NCBI GenBank assembly: GCA_943846595.1
Contig: OX044355.1
Span: 496,001 to 560,000, forward strand
Direction: 5' to 3'
Length of the DNA stretch: 64,000 bases
Origin: an uncultured Polaribacter sp.
GTDB lineage: Bacteria; Bacteroidota; Bacteroidia; Flavobacteriales; Flavobacteriaceae
Shown here: one piece after another, positions 44,155 to 52,616 of the stretch
How positions within the stretch are numbered: position 1 is the stretch's first letter
Layout of the letters: each line of letters starts with the position of its first letter
Made by a program: the position numbers and the translations under genes
Notes under the pieces: model-generated
Told to the model about the DNA's origin: nothing
What the model saw: the letters and a program-made list of their open reading frames with translations, nothing else
Database searches by the model: none

Positions 44155-46265
44155 TAGCTTAAAATTTGATATACAATTAATGAGCAAATATAGGCCAATC
44201 CCGTCATTCCAAACAACTGAATTAAAGGCCATTTCCAGGTTTTGGTTTCTCTTTTTACGATGGCCAATGTTGCCATGCATTGCATTGCAAATGCATAAAA
44301 GACCAACAAAGACATTCCCGCAGGAAAATTGAATCGCTGTTTCCCAGTATCTGGATTGATTTCTGAACGCATTTTTTCTTTAATCGTCGTGGTGTTTTCA
44401 TCTTCGGCCTCTACACTATAAATTGTTGCTAAAGTTCCCACAAACACCTCTCTTGCTGCAAATGAGGTAATGAGTGCAATGCCTACTTTCCAATCATATC
44501 CCAAGGGTTTTATGGCGGGTTCAATGGATTTTCCCATAATCCCAATATAGGAATTTTCTAATTTTACTGAGCCTATTTTTTGCTGTAACTCAGTGGCTGA
44601 TAATTGCCTATTTTCAATATTATTGGTCACATTTTCTTCCGCATTCTTGAAGGACGATGGTCCGTTTGAAGCCAAAAACCACAAGACAACAGACAAGGCT
44701 AAAATAATTTTTCCAGCACCAAAAACAAAGGCTTTGGTTTTTTCTAAAACATCAAAAGCAACGTTTTTAATAGAAGGAAGTTTGTAATTTGGCATTTCTA
44801 CGACAAAGAACGAATTGCTCTTTATTTTTAATGTTTTCTGTAAAATATAAGCAGCTAAAATTGCGGTAACAAATCCTAAAGCATACAACATTAACAAAGT
44901 AAATGCCTGTAAGTTGTAAAATCCGAAGATTTTAGTATTCGGAATGATCAACGAAATTAATATTGTATATACGGGCAATCTTGCAGAACAAGTGGTAAAG
45001 GGAACTACTAGTATGGTAATCAATCGTTCTTTCCAACTCGAGATGGTTCTTGTGGCCATAATTGCAGGAATGGCACATGCAGTTCCAGAGATCAAGGGGA
45101 TAATACTCTTCCCATTCATCCCATAACGACGCATAATTTTATCCATTAGAAACACCACACGACTCATATAACCTGTTTCTTCCAACACAGCAATGAATAA
45201 AAACAAAATGGCGATTTGTGGAATGAAAATAATCACGCCTCCAATACCTGGAATGATTCCTTCAACAATTAAATCGGATAAAATACCCATCGGCAGGTTA
45301 TTTCTTGCAAAGTCGGAGAGTTCTGCGAAGGTCGTATCTATCAAATCCATGGGCAAAGAAGACCAGTCAAAAATAGATTGAAAAATGAGTAATAAAACGG
45401 CAAAAAAGATAAGGTATCCAAAAATTTTATGTGTGAAAACTTTATCGAGTTTACTTCTTAAGTCTGTTGCCTTACTCTTATCAACTATGTAGGTTTTCTT
45501 TAAAACTTTATTAATTTCTTGATAGCGATAAATCGTTTCTTTGTGCTGGTATTTTTTAAGTCTTGAAACGTCTTTATTAAAAGAAAGTAATTGAGCTTTT
45601 TCTTTTTTTGAAATTGCTGCTGGAAAGTTCTTTTGTGTTACCATTAACCAGAGTTCATACAAGCTGAAATTTGGATTGATGGCTTTTAGCTTGTCAAAAT
45701 ATTCAGGATCAATTTTATAATTTGCATCACACATTGGCGATGCTTTTGCTGCAACATGACACTTAATAATTGCGTCTTTTACATTCTTTATTCCTTGATT
45801 TTTTCGAGCACTTATTAAAACAACTTCTGTGTTTAATTCTTCTTTCAAGGCAGTTAAATCTATCGAAATTCCTTTTCTACTCATTTGATCAACCATATTG
45901 ATTGCCAATACCGTTGGAATTTCTAAGTCTTTTATTTGAGAGAAAAGCAATAAATTTCTTTTCAAATTTTCTACATCTGCAACCACCAAAATTACATCTG
46001 GAGATTCTTTAATGTCTTTTTTAAGCAGGGTTTTTAAAACAATGCTCTCATCTATTGAAGTTGGATTGATGCTGTAGGTTCCAGGCAAATCTGTGATTAC
46101 CGCATTTTGAGTGGCAGACAATTTGCAAGTACCTTTCTTTTTATCGACGGTAACCCCTGGGTAATTTCCTACTTTTTGAGTTAGGCCTGTAAGTTGGTTG
46201 AATAAGGAAGTTTTTCCCGTATTAGGGTTTCCAATTAAGGCAACTTTGATGTCATTTTTAGCCAT
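44154..46265 (-). CDS. feoB: Ferrous iron transport protein B
   Basis: Inner-membrane Fe(II) importer, 703 residues. Cytosolic G domain with P loop GNPNTGKTS (12-20), G3 DLPG (59-62) and G4 NMVD (123-126), a GDI helical domain (to about 270), then the two Gate-containing membrane halves with the conserved GTACAIPAIMATRTI and TFAAREVFVGTLATI-type segments. Six bases after feoA, one-base overlap with the Cys-rich protein: operon feoA-feoB-small protein, with a promoter containing a palindrome that looks like a metal-regulator site. Confidence 0.96.
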   Translation of the reverse strand: MAKNDIKVALIGNPNTGKTSLFNQLTGLTQKVGNYPGVTVDKKKGTCKLSATQNAVITDLPGTYSINPTSIDESIVLKTLLKKDIKESPDVILVVADVENLKRNLLLFSQIKDLEIPTVLAINMVDQMSRKGISIDLTALKEELNTEVVLISARKNQGIKNVKDAIIKCHVAAKASPMCDANYKIDPEYFDKLKAINPNFSLYELWLMVTQKNFPAAISKKEKAQLLSFNKDVSRLKKYQHKETIYRYQEINKVLKKTYIVDKSKATDLRSKLDKVFTHKIFGYLIFFAVLLLIFQSIFDWSSLPMDLIDTTFAELSDFARNNLPMGILSDLIVEGIIPGIGGVIIFIPQIAILFLFIAVLEETGYMSRVVFLMDKIMRRYGMNGKSIIPLISGTACAIPAIMATRTISSWKERLITILVVPFTTCSARLPVYTILISLIIPNTKIFGFYNLQAFTLLMLYALGFVTAILAAYILQKTLKIKSNSFFVVEMPNYKLPSIKNVAFDVLEKTKAFVFGAGKIILALSVVLWFLASNGPSSFKNAEENVTNNIENRQLSATELQQKIGSVKLENSYIGIMGKSIEPAIKPLGYDWKVGIALITSFAAREVFVGTLATIYSVEAEDENTTTIKEKMRSEINPDTGKQRFNFPAGMSLLVFYAFAMQCMATLAIVKRETKTWKWPLIQLFGMTGLAYICSLIVYQILS

Positions 46266-46271
46266 TTAAAA

Positions 46272-46496
46272 TTAGCTTTTTAAAATTTGAATTTGTGAAG
46301 CCGTCTCTTTTCTAATGGCTAAATGACTTCCGTTTACACAGATATATATGGGGTCCTTTAAAGGAGCAATTTGAATGAGTTCTACCTCTGCGCCTGGCAA
46401 GCACCCCATTTCCAACAATTTCAAGGGAATATGCTCTAAAGCGCCTTCAGAAATATATCCAATTTCTCCGATACCTAATGATGCAATTGTATTCAA
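46272..46496 (-). CDS. feoA: Ferrous iron transport protein A
   Basis: 74-residue SH3-like protein that supports FeoB. The segments LGIGEIGYISEG, KLLEMGCLPGAEVELIQIAPLKDPIYICVNGSHLAIRKETA are the FeoA fold. The start is a TTG at 46496: the residues after it (NTIASLGIGE) align with the family N terminus, an in-frame TAA lies three codons upstream and no ATG is available in between. Confidence 0.93.
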   Translation of the reverse strand: MNTIASLGIGEIGYISEGALEHIPLKLLEMGCLPGAEVELIQIAPLKDPIYICVNGSHLAIRKETASQIQILKS

Positions 46497-46514
46497 GCTT
46501 TTTTATTTGATGAG

Positions 46515-46546
46515 CAAAGATAAGAATTTAGAATGATTCTAAACAA
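46515..46546 (-). promoter_or_regulatory. feoAB promoter with 17-bp palindromic operator
   Basis: Minus strand: TTG (46544-46546), 21-bp spacer, TATCTTTG (46515-46522). The spacer contains TTTAGAAT-G-ATTCTAAA (46527-46543), a perfect palindrome of the 7-1-7 layout seen in Fur-superfamily boxes. Binding there would occlude RNA polymerase, giving iron repression (inference). Confidence 0.65.
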
Positions 46547-46547
46547 G

Positions 46548-47228
46548 TTATTCCTTCGCATATTCTGCTTTTAACAAAACAAGATCTTCTTTCAGTTTTT
46601 CCATGGCTTCCGATTCGGTGCCATCATAATATCCCCGAATGCGTCTTTCTTTGTCTATCAATACAAATTGTTCTGTATGAATGAAATCGTTTTCATCGCC
46701 AGTACCCTCATCAACAACGGCAAAATAACTTTTGCGCGCCAATTCATAAATGTGTTTTTTATTGCCCGTAGTCACGTTCCATTTTCCATCAACTACCCCT
46801 TTCTCAATGGCATATGCTTTTAGCACAGAAACACTATCTATAACGGGTGTTACAGAGTGTGACAAGAACATGATATCTGGATCATTAATGTATGTTTTTT
46901 GCAATTCCCCCATATGAAATGCCATGGGAATACAAATGGAGGGACAGCGCGTAAAAAAGAAATCGGCAATGTAAATTTTATCTTTATAATCCTTATTGGT
47001 AATGGTTTTACCATTTTGATTGATAAGTTCAAAATTAGCGATGGTATGGTTTTTTTGAATGTGCTTTAAATTTTTATCAACCAAACGAGGGTTTACATCT
47101 GCTGGATTATAAATCTTTAATTTTTTTTCCACTTTCAATAAGTGATAAAAAACAGGAAGTGCAATGAAAGAAAACAGGCCTAAAAAAATGAGTGTTGGAA
47201 ATGATTTTTTAAAGAAATTGATATCCAT
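46548..47228 (-). CDS. SCO1/SenC family protein
   Basis: 226 residues: N-terminal membrane anchor (about 10-32), then a thioredoxin-like domain. The copper-binding CxxxC is C95-PSI-C99 (FFFTRCPSICIPM), and H184 in DFIHTEQF is the third ligand. SCO proteins deliver copper to the CuA site of cytochrome oxidase. No oxidase genes are in view. The gene ends one base before the feo promoter box. Confidence 0.93.
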   Translation of the reverse strand: MDINFFKKSFPTLIFLGLFSFIALPVFYHLLKVEKKLKIYNPADVNPRLVDKNLKHIQKNHTIANFELINQNGKTITNKDYKDKIYIADFFFTRCPSICIPMAFHMGELQKTYINDPDIMFLSHSVTPVIDSVSVLKAYAIEKGVVDGKWNVTTGNKKHIYELARKSYFAVVDEGTGDENDFIHTEQFVLIDKERRIRGYYDGTESEAMEKLKEDLVLLKAEYAKE

Positions 47229-47245
47229 TATAAAAGCTGTTTGTG

Positions 47246-47253
47246 CAAATTTA
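47246..47253 (-). promoter_or_regulatory. Putative -7 element for the SCO gene
   Basis: Minus strand TAAATTTG (TAnnTTTG), 17 bases before ATG 47228. A TTTTC sequence lies 18 bp upstream in place of a perfect TTG. Confidence 0.4.
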
Positions 47254-47361
47254 CAACATAAAAAAACGGTAGAAAAGGAAGGAATTATAAATACTTTCTA
47301 AAATCTGTGTTAAATTAAAAATCTACTCAAACACATGTTTTCAAAACGCTCTTTAAATCCG

Positions 47362-47369
47362 TACATTTG
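47362..47369 (+). promoter_or_regulatory. Putative -7 element for rseP
   Basis: TACATTTG (TAnnTTTG), 28 bases before ATG 47398, with TTTTC 19 bp upstream as a weak -33 element. Confidence 0.4.
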
Positions 47370-47397
47370 CTCGTTCAAAATTTTGATATCATACCAT

Positions 47398-48747
47398 ATG
47401 GAAATATTAATAAAAGCATCTCAATTTATTTTAAGCCTTTCTTTACTAATTGTTTTACACGAATTAGGTCATTTTATTCCTGCAAAGTTGTTTAAGACCC
47501 GCGTAGAAAAATTTTACTTATTCTTCGATTATAAGTTCTCCCTTTTTAAGAAAAAAATTGGTGATACCGTCTATGGTATTGGATGGATTCCGTTAGGGGG
47601 GTATGTAAAAATATCTGGAATGATTGATGAAAGCATGGATACAGACCAAATGGCTTTACCTCCACAACCTTGGGAGTTTCGTTCAAAACCAGCCTGGCAA
47701 CGTTTAATTATTATGCTAGGAGGGGTTTTTGTAAACTTCGTTTTGGGTATTTTTATATATATCTGCTTAATGTGGTCTTATGGTGAAAAATTCTTGCCAA
47801 ACGATAGCGTACAAGACGGTGTTTGGATTCAAGGCGAATTAGCGACAGAAATTGGTTTGCAAAATGGCGATAAAATTTTAACCATTGATGGAAAAAAAGT
47901 TCGAAAATTCAGCGAAATCACTATTGGTTTTATCAATGGAAATCGTTTTACCTTAGAAAGAAAAGGAGAAAAGATTGCCAAAAACTTGCCGGTAAATTTC
48001 ATCTCAAAATTAATTGACCGAAAAAAGAATGCAGAAGGTCCAATTGTAACCCCTAGATATCCTTTTTTCATCGGAAAGATTCAAAAAGATTCTTTAAACG
48101 CAAAAAGTGATTTAAAAGTGAAAGACTTTATTACGTCGATCAATGGCAATCCTATTAAATATTACGATGAGGCAATGGCGATTTTAGACACCTATAAAGG
48201 CCAAGACATTACGATAACTGTAAAAAGAGATGGAGTGCAAAAAGAAGTACCTGTAAGAGTTTCAAACTATGGTTATATCGGGGTCGAATTTAGCGCAATT
48301 CCCTATTCAGATTTAGAAAAATTAGGCTACTATAAATTGTCAGAAATTGAGTATTCTTTTTCTGAGGCAATTCCTGCTGGTTTCAACAAGTCTTGGACAA
48401 CACTAACGAATTATGTAAAGCAATTAAAGAAAATATTTAATCCAAGCACTGGAGCCTACAAAGGTTTGGGTGGTTTTATTTCAATCGGTAGTATTTTTCC
48501 TTCAGAATGGAGTGCAGAATCTTTTTGGAACATTACCGCATTCCTATCAATCATGTTAGGTTTTATGAACCTATTACCAATACCTGCTTTAGATGGAGGA
48601 CACGTTGTGTTTACACTCTGGGAAATGATTACAGGAAAAAAACCAAGTGATAAATTCTTAGAATATGCACAAGTTGTCGGATTCTTCTTGTTAATAGCCT
48701 TGTTACTCTTTGCAAATGGAAATGATGTTTTTAAACTCTTTAAATAA
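47398..48747 (+). CDS. rseP: Site-2 zinc metalloprotease RseP (M50)
   Basis: Intramembrane protease, 449 residues from ATG 47398. HELGH zinc motif at 21-25 in the first transmembrane helix, two PDZ-like segments in the periplasmic part (about 125-290), and the third metal ligand D399 in LLPIPALDGGH near the last helices. It cleaves anti-sigma factors or signal-peptide remnants; the target here is unknown. An upstream in-frame extension (21 codons) covers the promoter element and is rejected. Followed by a strong terminator. Confidence 0.95.
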   Translation: MEILIKASQFILSLSLLIVLHELGHFIPAKLFKTRVEKFYLFFDYKFSLFKKKIGDTVYGIGWIPLGGYVKISGMIDESMDTDQMALPPQPWEFRSKPAWQRLIIMLGGVFVNFVLGIFIYICLMWSYGEKFLPNDSVQDGVWIQGELATEIGLQNGDKILTIDGKKVRKFSEITIGFINGNRFTLERKGEKIAKNLPVNFISKLIDRKKNAEGPIVTPRYPFFIGKIQKDSLNAKSDLKVKDFITSINGNPIKYYDEAMAILDTYKGQDITITVKRDGVQKEVPVRVSNYGYIGVEFSAIPYSDLEKLGYYKLSEIEYSFSEAIPAGFNKSWTTLTNYVKQLKKIFNPSTGAYKGLGGFISIGSIFPSEWSAESFWNITAFLSIMLGFMNLLPIPALDGGHVVFTLWEMITGKKPSDKFLEYAQVVGFFLLIALLLFANGNDVFKLFK

Positions 48748-48770
48748 GATTCTAACTACTTAAAATATAA

Positions 48771-48797
48771 AAAAACGCTCCAATGGAGCGTTTTTTT
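48771..48797 (+). terminator. Intrinsic terminator after rseP
   Basis: Stem AAAAACGCTCC (48771-48781) / GGAGCGTTTTT (48785-48795), 3-nt loop, seven T at 48791-48797. Confidence 0.88.
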
Positions 48798-48815
48798 ATG
48801 GTGAAAAGGTGCTGT

Positions 48816-48950
48816 TTAAAAATGGAATCCATACATATACTTTATTTCTATTATCGCAGCATAGGCTTTACTTCCACGAATGAACCTGGCAAATCCTTTT
48901 CTTTTCATTCTGTATTTTGATACCGATTTGCATCCTGAACAAGCTTTCAT
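48816..48950 (-). CDS. Possible small CxxC protein
   Basis: 44 residues from ATG 48950: MKACSGCKSVSKYRMKRKGF then ARFIRGSKAYAAIIEIKYMYGFHF. The CSGC motif followed by a basic stretch and RFIRGSKAY resembles short Bacteroidota zinc-ribbon proteins (CPKCKS...R..IPGSKAYxCxxC), but the expected second CxxC is absent, replaced by AAII. It may be a real small gene or a decayed one. It lies alone in a 345-bp gap between two terminators on the strand of the TonB receptor. Confidence 0.3.
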   Translation of the reverse strand: MKACSGCKSVSKYRMKRKGFARFIRGSKAYAAIIEIKYMYGFHF

Positions 48951-49043
48951 AAAGAAGTCTTTTTTAATTGATCGCAAGGAAGATACCTAAATTTCATTAA
49001 ATAAGGGAAACAGTTAAAACCATCTTCATAAAACCCAAAAATA

Positions 49044-49064
49044 CCTCGAAAAGAACTCTCGAGG
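49044..49064 (-). terminator. Probable terminator after the TonB receptor gene
   Basis: Arms CCTCGA (49044-49049) / TCGAGG (49059-49064), followed on the minus strand by a short T-rich stretch, about 30 bp after the receptor stop. Confidence 0.55.
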
Positions 49065-49092
49065 CATTTAAGAATAGTTCGTAATTTATGCG

Positions 49093-50919
49093 TTATAAAC
49101 CAAATCTCATTCCAAACAAAAGAGCCCTTGGAGGCATCGGCACAAAACCAGATTCAATGTAAGCAGCATCAAAAAGATTGTTGGCCGTAAGCGTAAAACT
49201 GCTTTTCTTAAAATCTACAATCACAGACGCATCTAACACATTATAACTTGTCCCTACAGTACGTTCTGCATATTTATAAATGATGTTTTGTCTTATGTTT
49301 TTAAAGAACTGTGAACTAAAACGTGTTGTAAATTGATGTTTTAAGGTATTTAAAGAATACCTTGAGAGGTCTTTATTTTGATCTAAAATATCATCGTTTA
49401 AATACGCGTATCCAAAAGCAATGGTTTGATTGAATTTATTGGCTTTAAAATGATAGGCACCGTCCAACTCAAATCCTGTTGTTTTTACTTCCGTAATATT
49501 AGTGGCAGTAAAAACACTCGTTGCCGTATTTGCTCGAATATAATCAATTAAATTGTCTGATTTTCTATTGAAAAAAGCCGCAGAATACGAAAATTTTGAT
49601 GTGCTGTATTTCATCCCTATTTCTGTTGAGAAGGCTTCTTCGGGCGCCAAATCTGGATTTCCACTTGTGGATGGAGAACTGTAAAATAAATCGGTATAGG
49701 TTGGAATTCTATAAGTAGTTCCTACATTTCCATAAAGTTTTAAATTATCCGATACTTGAATTCCAAGGTCTAATCCTGGAAATGCATGAAATTTAAAATC
49801 AGAAAAATAGGTTACTGCAACCCCTGGAGTAATGTCTAGTTTGTCATTAAACAATGTAAAACGGTGCTCTAAAAACAAATTGGCCATCATTCGGTTTCGA
49901 TCGCCTAAATTGTTACTACTAATAGAAACGCGTGAAACATCTAGACCAAAACCTGTAATTCCAAAATTGGTAGTATAGGCAGCATTGGTTTCTACACCTA
50001 CTTTATGAGTAATGTGTTGGTTTCTAAAAAAACTAGGATCCTGTCTTTTCAATAAAAAGATATCTTGTCCTCTTTTCCAATATACTCTCGGTGTAATTTT
50101 TAGTTTTCCCGTTTTAAAAGTCGTTGAAACTCCAATCAAACTACTTTGAGTTTCTTCATACTCGTTAAATCCGTAGGACTCTGGTGTATAAAAATTTTGT
50201 GCGCCAAATTTCTTATCGAAAAAAGTAGCAATCATTTCAAGGGGTTGCTTTTTCTTATTAAAAACACCTTTTAGAAAATAATTGTAATTCATATAGTCAG
50301 AATTCTCTCTATATCCTCCAGAAGTGAGCGCACCAACGTGAGCAATAATGGAACTGTTTTCGAATTTAGAACCAACAGTTACAGCAGCATTCAATTGGTC
50401 AAAAGAACCTCCTTCAGCATTTACAGAGAGCGTATCTGTCAACTTCTTTTTTGTTACAATATTAATGGCGCCCGTAAATGCATTTTGACCAAAAATTCTT
50501 GCAGCAGGACCTTTAATAATCTCAATGCGTTCAATCACTTCAAGAGGCAAAGCGGCGTTCATTGTATGATGTCCTGTTTGTGCATCGTCCATTTTTATGC
50601 CGTCTATTAGCAATAAGGTTTGGTCAAAACCTCCCCCTCGAATGTACAAATCTGCCTGACTTCCAGCTGTTCCTCGTCTTCTAATATCTACCCCAACCAC
50701 CTGTTGCAGTACATCGGCAACATTCGTTGCGGCACTGTTTGCAATGTCTGCTGAAGTAATGATTTGTAAGGTTCGCGAATTTTCTTTGAATGGTAAATCG
50801 ATTCTAGTAGAAGTAATAATAACTTCTTTTAAAGTATCTACTTTTACCGGTTGGAATTGTGCTTTTACCTGTAAAGTAAAAAATAATACAACAATTAATG
50901 ACGTAATTTTAATTTTCAT
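49093..50919 (-). CDS. TonB-dependent receptor, BtuB-like
   Basis: 608-residue outer-membrane transporter, no N-terminal CarboxypepD domain. Signal peptide (1-20), TonB-box-like VKEVIITSTRID region (about 30-42), plug (about 50-160; DLYIRGGGFDQTLLLIDGIKMDDAQTGHH) and a 22-strand barrel ending LLFGMRFGL. The plug (GGFDQTLLLIDGI) and short length resemble vitamin-type receptors such as BtuB rather than SusC proteins. Divergent from a MocR-type regulator with 67 bp between the starts, so it is the probable regulatory target. The ligand is unknown. Confidence 0.87.
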   Translation of the reverse strand: MKIKITSLIVVLFFTLQVKAQFQPVKVDTLKEVIITSTRIDLPFKENSRTLQIITSADIANSAATNVADVLQQVVGVDIRRRGTAGSQADLYIRGGGFDQTLLLIDGIKMDDAQTGHHTMNAALPLEVIERIEIIKGPAARIFGQNAFTGAINIVTKKKLTDTLSVNAEGGSFDQLNAAVTVGSKFENSSIIAHVGALTSGGYRENSDYMNYNYFLKGVFNKKKQPLEMIATFFDKKFGAQNFYTPESYGFNEYEETQSSLIGVSTTFKTGKLKITPRVYWKRGQDIFLLKRQDPSFFRNQHITHKVGVETNAAYTTNFGITGFGLDVSRVSISSNNLGDRNRMMANLFLEHRFTLFNDKLDITPGVAVTYFSDFKFHAFPGLDLGIQVSDNLKLYGNVGTTYRIPTYTDLFYSSPSTSGNPDLAPEEAFSTEIGMKYSTSKFSYSAAFFNRKSDNLIDYIRANTATSVFTATNITEVKTTGFELDGAYHFKANKFNQTIAFGYAYLNDDILDQNKDLSRYSLNTLKHQFTTRFSSQFFKNIRQNIIYKYAERTVGTSYNVLDASVIVDFKKSSFTLTANNLFDAAYIESGFVPMPPRALLFGMRFGL

Positions 50920-50957
50920 GAGATCGTGATTTATAACGCAACAAAAGTGGTAACTTT

Positions 50958-51002
50958 CCGGACGATTAAACTAGTCCAGTATCAAAATGACAGATAGTCC
51001 GG
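50958..51002. promoter_or_regulatory. Candidate operator: repeated AGTCCRGT motifs between receptor and MocR gene
   Basis: Direct repeats AGTCCAGT (core GTCCAG 50974-50979) and AGTCCGGT (core GTCCGG 50997-51002) are 23 bp apart, about two helical turns, and an inverted half-site CCGGAC lies at 50958-50963. The second direct copy is inside the regulator's first codons. Direct plus inverted half-sites are typical for MocR-type regulators. Confidence 0.5.
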
Positions 51003-52492
51003 TTAACATTCTTCTAAAACAGCTCATTGATTTTGATAAATCAATATCTCAGCCTTTATACGTTCAGGTTTCACAGCAAATTATAAATGCAATACAACGT
51101 CAGTATTTACCTGAAGGAACCATGCTGCCAGGAACACGTGTACTAGGAAAGTTATTAAAAATTCATAGAAATACCGCTGTTGCCATCTACGACGAGTTGT
51201 CCTCCCTGGGTTGGGTCGAAATAATCCCAAATAAAGGAACATTTATTTTGAAACCCTTACAAAAAAAGGCAAATATAAAAGCCCCATCACAAAAAACAAA
51301 TCAAGTATATAAAGCTCCTAAAACAACAGGGTTTCCTTTTCAAAAAGCATTTCATTTAGCATCAACAATTCAGTTAACAGACGCCAAGTATACGATTAAT
51401 GATGGAAAACCAGACCTACGTTTGCATCCAGTGCCTCAATTTATAAGATGGTACAGTGCTGCAATGAAACGAAAAACATTAATACAAAAATGGAGCAAAT
51501 CCGACGAAATTTCAGGGACCTTATTTCAAACGCAACTATGTAATTATTTAAACGCCACTAGAGGTTTTCATATAGCACCCAATAACCTAATAAATACAAG
51601 GAGCACAGAAATGAGCCTATATATAGTATCTCAACTATTAATAAAACAAAACGACATCGTATTAGTAGGGCGTTTAAGTAATTATGCTTCTAATATGATT
51701 TTTCAACAATCAGGTGCAAGTATCAGAACAATTCCTGTAGATAGTGAGGGGTTGGATGTTGAATACATAAAAGCTCATTTTATAAAAGGAAGTATTCGAT
51801 GTGTGTATGTGTCTGCACATAGAGATTATCCTACCACGGTAAGGTTAAGTGAAAAACGCCGCTTAGCGTTACTAGAACTTGCAAAAACATATGAATTTGC
51901 TATTATTGAAGATGATTATGATTATGATTTTCAATATGAAGAAGTTCCAATGGTACCTATGGCAAGTACAGATACTAAAGGTGTAGTTATTTATTTAGGA
52001 AAACTAGGGCAATCATTATTTCCAAGTTTTCAAACTGGCTTTGTTGTAGCTCCTGAAAATCTAATATTGGAAGCAAAAAATTATCTGCAATTACTAGATA
52101 AACAAGGAGATTTAATACAAGAACAAATACTATCAGAATTAATTAGTGAAGGTGAAATTTATCGCCTCATGAAAAAAAATATTCTAGTATATAAGCAACG
52201 AAGAGATTTTTTATGTGAGCAATTAACAAAATACTTTGCAAAAACAGCATCTTGGAATATTCCTCTTGGAGGATTGGCGATTTGGGTGCAATTTCAACCT
52301 GAAATATCGTTAGTGAAACTTGCTGAAGAGGCCAATAAAATTGACTTATTTCTACCAAAAATTATATTATATCAGGATAAAAAAACCTGTGCTATTCGGT
52401 TTGGTTTTGGGCATCTAAATGAAGATGAAATAGCTCCTGTAATTAAAAAATTGAAAAGTGCTTATAATAAAGTGACTATAAAAAGATTTTAA
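50987..52492 (+). CDS. MocR-type regulator (GntR wHTH + aminotransferase-like domain) lacking the PLP lysine
   Basis: 501 residues. N-terminal GntR winged helix (about 20-90; QPLYVQVSQQI, LPGTRVLGKLLKIHRNTAVAIYDEL), a linker, then a fold-type I aminotransferase-like domain (about 130-495). EDDYD (308-312) keeps the PLP-ring aspartate and R471 (IRFGFGHL) keeps the carboxylate-binding arginine. In YLGKLGQSLFPSFQTGF (336-352) the position of the Schiff-base lysine is Q342 and the following phosphate-binding arginine is Q349. So covalent PLP binding is doubtful; it may sense another ligand. It is divergent from the BtuB-like receptor gene. Confidence 0.88.
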   Translation: MTDSPVNILLKQLIDFDKSISQPLYVQVSQQIINAIQRQYLPEGTMLPGTRVLGKLLKIHRNTAVAIYDELSSLGWVEIIPNKGTFILKPLQKKANIKAPSQKTNQVYKAPKTTGFPFQKAFHLASTIQLTDAKYTINDGKPDLRLHPVPQFIRWYSAAMKRKTLIQKWSKSDEISGTLFQTQLCNYLNATRGFHIAPNNLINTRSTEMSLYIVSQLLIKQNDIVLVGRLSNYASNMIFQQSGASIRTIPVDSEGLDVEYIKAHFIKGSIRCVYVSAHRDYPTTVRLSEKRRLALLELAKTYEFAIIEDDYDYDFQYEEVPMVPMASTDTKGVVIYLGKLGQSLFPSFQTGFVVAPENLILEAKNYLQLLDKQGDLIQEQILSELISEGEIYRLMKKNILVYKQRRDFLCEQLTKYFAKTASWNIPLGGLAIWVQFQPEISLVKLAEEANKIDLFLPKIILYQDKKTCAIRFGFGHLNEDEIAPVIKKLKSAYNKVTIKRF

Positions 52493-52539
52493 GTATTTTT
52501 TTATCTAATAAATATCTTAAAAGATTTCAAAAACTAATG

Positions 52540-52547
52540 TAACTTTG
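52540..52547 (+). promoter_or_regulatory. Putative -7 element for umuC-umuD
   Basis: TAACTTTG (TAnnTTTG), about 70 bases before ATG 52617. No TTG -33 box or recognisable LexA-type palindrome was seen. Confidence 0.35.
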
Positions 52548-52616
52548 TGTTTTATTTTAAGTGAATTTGCTTCAATAAATCTTCTACTCACTACTTGTTT
52601 TAAATACCCCTATAAC

